Of a stretch of DNA of 64,000 nt, positions 60,061-64,000 are shown in pieces. The DNA is taken from assembly GCA_004335835.1 (NCBI GenBank), contig RWJK01001554.1, positions 21,765 to 85,764 on the forward strand. The letters run 5' to 3'. A program made the position numbers and the translations under genes. This stretch comes from Scenedesmus sp. ARA3. Taxonomy: Eukaryota > Chlorophyta > Chlorophyceae > Sphaeropleales > Scenedesmaceae. Every line of letters begins with the position of its first letter. Within the stretch, counting starts at the first letter, position 1. The notes under the pieces are model-generated. The model was given only the letters and a program-made list of their open reading frames with translations, was not told the DNA's origin and did not search any database.

Positions 60061-60345
60061 GCACTGGCGCTGCTGCACTGGCGCTGCTGCAAACTGCAGC
60101 ACACTGATGCACACAACTGCACACTGCTGCACGCTGCCGCACGCTACTGCACGCTACTGCACGCTGCTGCACGCTGCTGCGCACTGCTGCACACTGCTGC
60201 CCGCTACTGCACACTGCTGCACGCTACTGCGCAATGCTGCACACTACTGCACGCTGCGGCGCACTGCTGCACACTACTGCACGCTGTGGCGCACTACTGC
60301 CCGCTGCTGCGCACTGCTGCACGCTACTGCAGCAGCAGGAACCTC
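60061..60345. repeat. Decanucleotide tandem array (CTGCTGCACA type)
   Basis: More than 25 imperfect copies of a 10-base unit such as CTGCTGCACA or CTACTGCACG run to the last bases of the plastid TPR gene. The array reaches into the final codons of that gene, whose stop is at 60324, so the end of the protein (FLLLQ) is encoded at the array edge. Confidence 0.9.
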
Positions 60346-61458
60346 GTCAGCGCGCCCATCAGCCGCGGGCCCCAGCCCTTGTTGCCCCGCACCCAGGCGG
60401 CATCCTGGAAGCGCGCATCAAACTCAACAGCAATGTTGAACTGCTGCTCCGCGCGCAGCCGCTGCGCGGGCCGCTCCGTGTAGAGCACCGCGGCCAGCGC
60501 GGCATGCACCTCAGGGTAGCCTAGCATGCAAAGCGGGCAGCCGCGGCAGTTGTTTGTCAGAGGTTGGCGTCAGCGCGCTCAGCTGCAGGGTAGCATACAC
60601 CTCGGGGTGGGCTGGCGGTTGTGGCATGCACAGGCTGCACGTGTGTTTCAACTGCACACCAAATATCAGACTTCGGGCAAGTTTGCGCTAATATTGGTTG
60701 CAGGGCATGCTGGCATCCTGGCAGCCAGCCAGTGCCTGGCCACAGCTCACCTCGCATGCTCAGCTCCTGGTCCTGCAGCCCGACGAGGCAGCCGCTGACG
60801 TCACCAGCCTGCACATGCACAGCGCAGCACGCCAGAGCAGTACGCAGGCACATCATCATTGTTTCACCGATCAGGTCATGGCAACAACGCTATCACAGCA
60901 GCATGCAGGAACATGTTATACTACAACTGTTTCGAACAGACAATGCTGATGAAACACAATCATGGTTTGGATCCTGGTAAATGCGCAGGGTGTTCAACCC
61001 CAGCAAACCCTAAACCTTTTGTCTGTTCCCGCCGCGATAATATGAATGCTTTCGACGCACTTTTCGATCGAACGTACTCAGGATACCTCCATGCTTACAT
61101 GCTATATGCAAACTCTCTGTGGACAACAGGCTCAATGATCGCGGCAGCGCACACAGCTATCCTAGCTGCCTCAGTGCCCAGCCGTGCAGCCCTGCCCTTC
61201 ATTACACGCAGCACTGCTGCCCACAACCTTCTTTGCTTCTATTCTGACAGCGGCTGCTAGCTGCAGCGCACCTCGTACAGCATCAGCGCCCGCCCCAGCC
61301 GTGCATACTCAGCCAGAGCCAGGTCAGGGTGCTGGGCCACCACTGCACTGTAGCCTGCCAGCGCTGCTGCATAGTCGCCGCTTTTTTGGGCCGCCTGGGC
61401 CGCCTGCAGCTGCGACAGCGCCTGCGCTGCTGCTGAGGCGACTGGCGACTGCCGGGGC

Positions 61459-61490
<32 letters not shown>

Positions 61491-62001
61491 GCCGAGGTTG
61501 CCAGTTGCGGCAGCTGCAGATGCAAAGGAGTGGCAGATTTGTCAGCCAACAGACGTGCCAGTTGAGGGACAGGCAGACACGCGTGTGCGTGCACTGCACA
61601 TGGGACTGCAGAACTAAATCTCTAGACTAAAAAGACTTCTTGCACACATCATCTCCATCAGGCGGTTACGCTGAAACGCACGCTCAATCAACCCAGGTAC
61701 TCCCCAGTGTCACCCACCTCGCATAGCAGCTGCTGCAGCCGGGTCAAAGCCAGCCGTCAGCGCTGATTGAAGTGCTGGCTGCTCCTGCTGCTGCATGAGC
61801 TTGTCAATTGCCACGTGGGCTGCCGCAGTCTGAGGCAGGATGGCTTGCAGCAGCAGCACACTGCCCAGCAGGCTGCTGGCAAGGGCTTGCTGGAAGTGCT
61901 GTTGCTGCTGCTGCTGTTCACGTTGCTGCTGCGGCTGCTTTCCTAAGGGATGGAGTTGGGTTTTGCAAATGCCAGCGCAACCAAGTTGGCAAACCTGTGA
62001 T

Positions 62002-62043
<42 letters not shown>

Positions 62044-62276
62044 TCAAAGCGACGACTGCAATCAATCAGCTCAGCCGGTCGCTGCCACGATGAAACATTA
62101 TGTGTCGCTATCATATTCCAGGGGTTGCCTGATACAAGCTGCTGCAGATTGCAGCAACGAAAAGCTCTCAGGGACGATGGTCGCTCCACGCCAGCACCGC
62201 TGCTCGCCTGTGCCTGGCATTGTGCTCTTCGGCTGGTGTACATTTCAATGTGCCGAATGTCTTTTGAAATGAGCAC
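60324..62276 (-). CDS. Plastid, probably thylakoid-lumen, TPR protein
   Basis: Four exons (62276-61718, 61513-61272, 60808-60751, 60520-60324) close in frame at 351 residues. The N-terminus is basic and Ser/Arg-rich (MYTSRRAQCQAQASSG), like a plastid transit peptide; a poly-Gln stretch follows. A hydrophobic segment ALASSLLGSVLLLQAILPQTAAAHVA looks like a lumen-targeting signal with an AxA site. TPR-like helices follow: LSQLQAAQAAQKSGDYAAALAGYSAVV, LALAEYARLGRALMLYE. The conserved C-terminus reads RGYPEVHAALAAVLY, EQQFNIAVEFDARF and GWGPRLMGALTRFL, which recalls plastid TPR proteins of the green lineage. The protein may assist photosystem assembly, but that is inference. A short intron near 61995-61944 inside exon 1 cannot be excluded. 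A decayed copy of the exon 4 start lies at about 60590-60620. Confidence 0.78.
62001..62041. repeat. CTG/CAG microsatellite coding poly-Gln
   Basis: About 13 triplets, read as CAG on the minus strand, give the poly-Gln run in the N-terminal region of the plastid TPR protein. Confidence 0.85.
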
Positions 62277-62939
62277 AGCTTGTGATGAAGGAAGACGGAA
62301 ACCGGCAGCACTACAGCTTTGAACCTCACACTGCAGGCAGGTGTTTGTGCTACGATATCAAGAAAGTTACACAATGCTGTCCAGTGGTGTGGAAATGGTC
62401 AAAGAGTTGTGCAGTACAACAAGGTTTTATTTGGTGCGCCAGCAGCCTTAACATCGGCCTTGTTGCAGCTGCACAGGCCTCACATGCAAGGGCTGCTGTG
62501 CCCGCCATGCTTATTAGCAAAACCTTCAGTATTACACAGTACCCGAACAGTGCCAGTGCCAGTGCACTGGGATGCCCGAACCCAATCCGAACACACTGAC
62601 GGTTCGGATACTGAGGAATATGGTTTTGGTAGGTTTTGGAGCACTTTGCGCCGCGCAGCGGAGCTCAATAAATCTCAATAAGTTTAAAAACATTTCCCCG
62701 TATTTTCGGAGCCATTTTTAGTGCTGTATGACGCCTGTTGGGCCTGCAGTCACCCCTCCGGTGAAGCGCCAGTGACAGCGTGGATCACTAACATAACGAG
62801 CCCAGGACCGTAGCGGTTTGTCAAAACAACGTTGAACGTAACGTATCTGCAATTTGGCTTGGACCTATCAAGTTGAGCAGCACCACGAGTTCGTTGTGAG
62901 CTTGATGTTAAGGCCTGTCTGTGTGCCCAACCAAGTGCC
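62277..62939. promoter_or_regulatory. Divergent region, TPR protein / AT-hook protein
   Basis: About 660 bases between two divergent start codons. The stretch 62660-62720 is AT-rich (AATAAATCTCAATAAG, AAAAACATTT). Promoters for both genes are likely here; no element was assigned. Confidence 0.4.
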
Positions 62940-63848
62940 ATGCGACTCCCAAGCTCACGAACAAAGAAAGCCAGCCAAAAGCTTCGAGATTCTCAGTCGC
63001 ATAAGACTAGCACTGCAACTGCCAGCGATGATGCATCATCAGGGTTACACCAGCAGCAGGCAGCTGAGGCCAGCTGCGGGGCTGCAGCGGTCGCGAGCAA
63101 GCCCAAGAGAAAACGAGGACGCCCTCAGAAGAAACAGCAGCAGGCGGAACAAGCTGATGAGGAGCCAGAGGAGCTGGAGGAGCAGGCAGCAGCAGTAGCA
63201 GCAGCAACAGTCCTTCTGGCTAACCTGGATGGGTGAGCCTGCGTGTGTTCATGTGACCCTCTAATGCAGATTTCAAATGTGTTCGGGCGCTGCATACACC
63301 TAGCATAGCAGCACCTCCTGAAGGGAAAACTTCAGGCACAGCTGAGCACAGCGGAATGTGTGTCACTTGATTTGAAGTGTCTCAGGATCCACTGTGGCTG
63401 TCTGCACTGGCCTGTCGTGCTGCAGGGACTACACAGAAGAGGAGAACCTCAGGTTTGCTGACATGGCCAAGGGCTCCACGAAGGACAGCACCAACAACCT
63501 GTATGCTCCATACCAGAAGCTGTACAATGTGAGTAACCACAGGACGTTTGAACACATGCCAAGTCTGCAGGGCAGCTGGCAGTGATGCATGAGCAGCAAC
63601 GTGTTGAAATAACAGTGCATGCATCAAAATCTGCAACAGTGAAGCAGCAGCTGCAACTTTCTGGTATGTGGCTGCAGCAACGGCTGCTGTGTCTTTCATG
63701 GCAAGTGTTTTGGCACGTGTCCATGACGATTGTTTTGGTGTGCATGCAGGACTTCTGCGAGAGCCACGGCATTGCTGCTCAGGTCACAAGCAAGAAGGAC
63801 ATCCCCAAGCTGACGCGCTGGTATGAGCTGTTCTGCGAGGGCAAAGCG
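62940..63848 (+). CDS. AT-hook protein, 3' end outside the window (partial)
   Basis: Three exons are visible (62940-63235, 63426-63528, 63750-63848) and join in frame; the gene continues past the window. The first exon is Ser/Gln/Ala-rich and contains an AT-hook-like core, KPKRKRGRPQKK, then an acidic stretch (EEPEELEEQ). The next exons read DYTEEENLRFADMAKGSTKDSTNNLYAPYQKLYN and DFCESHGIAAQVTSKK...LTRWYELFCEGKA, an all-helical pattern. This recalls the SAM-like core-binding domain of tyrosine-recombinase-derived or Ndc10-like proteins, but I cannot confirm the family without the C-terminal part. DNA binding through the minor groove is likely from the AT-hook. Confidence 0.6.
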
Positions 63849-63860
63849 GTGAGTAATCCT

Positions 63861-63898
63861 CAGTGCCTGCACTGTGGATATCCACAGTGCAGGCACTG
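63861..63898. repeat. Perfect 38-bp palindrome
   Basis: CAGTGCCTGCACTGTGGAT followed at once by its exact reverse complement, with no spacer. It starts 12 bases after the donor of the third exon of the AT-hook gene, in its intron. A perfect inverted repeat of this size can form a cruciform or an RNA hairpin masking the donor. Confidence 0.95.
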
Positions 63899-64000
63899 AA
63901 GTTCTGGTAGCTTCTGAGAAACACACGCGCAACACAGTTGCATGGGCTGGTGACCTTCAGCATGCATGAGTAGCCAGAGGCTTCGTGCTCATAATTTGCA

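Overview
The window is nuclear DNA from a green alga, most likely a chlorophyte of the Chlorophyceae type. The evidence is spliceosomal genes with many short exons, strong GTGAGT/GTGCGT donors and CTGCAG acceptors, pervasive CAG/CTG microsatellites, poly-Ala/Gln/Ser tracts in proteins, plastid-targeted gene products, a plant-type telomere motif (TTTAGGG) inside an intron, and TGTAA polyadenylation-like signals. A genus cannot be fixed from the sequence. I see no virus, plasmid, CRISPR, rRNA or autonomous transposon.

Layout, left to right: a 20-bp tandem repeat; a 22-exon paladin-type phosphatase gene (minus, 1057-13702); a small plastid membrane protein (plus, 14828-15773); a secreted BBE-type FAD oxidase (minus, 17172-21295); RNA polymerase subunit RPB12 (minus, 23089-23280) divergent from prefoldin subunit 2 (plus, 23874-25320); ADP-glucose pyrophosphorylase large subunit (minus, 28492-33899); a ZNG1/CobW zinc chaperone (minus, 35087-38995) divergent from mitochondrial TIM9 (plus, 39584-41167); peptide:N-glycanase PNG1 (minus, 42688-47444) divergent from a CDC26-TTM3 pair (plus, 47959-51549); a small secreted Cys-rich protein (plus, 52405-53018); a COP1/SPA-like WD40 protein (minus, 56571-58999); a plastid TPR protein (minus, 60324-62276) divergent from a partial AT-hook protein (plus, 62940 to the end). 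Exon models were built by hand. Each one closes in frame, which supports the splice sites but is not transcript evidence.

Most genes are unrelated housekeeping loci. The functionally linked case is CDC26 and TTM3: the CDC26 stop and the TTM3 start lie 26 bases apart in the same exon, so the plant bicistronic CDC26-TTM3 transcript seems to exist here too.

The most unusual feature of the window is structural. Many introns, in at least eight of the genes, carry one to four decaying tandem copies of the adjoining exon edge, splice site included, commonly about 90-170 bases apart. TTM3, the AGPase gene, ZNG1, PNG1, prefoldin and paladin show it best. The ZNG1 gene also lacks a recognisable exon for the segment between Walker A and the CLCC motif.
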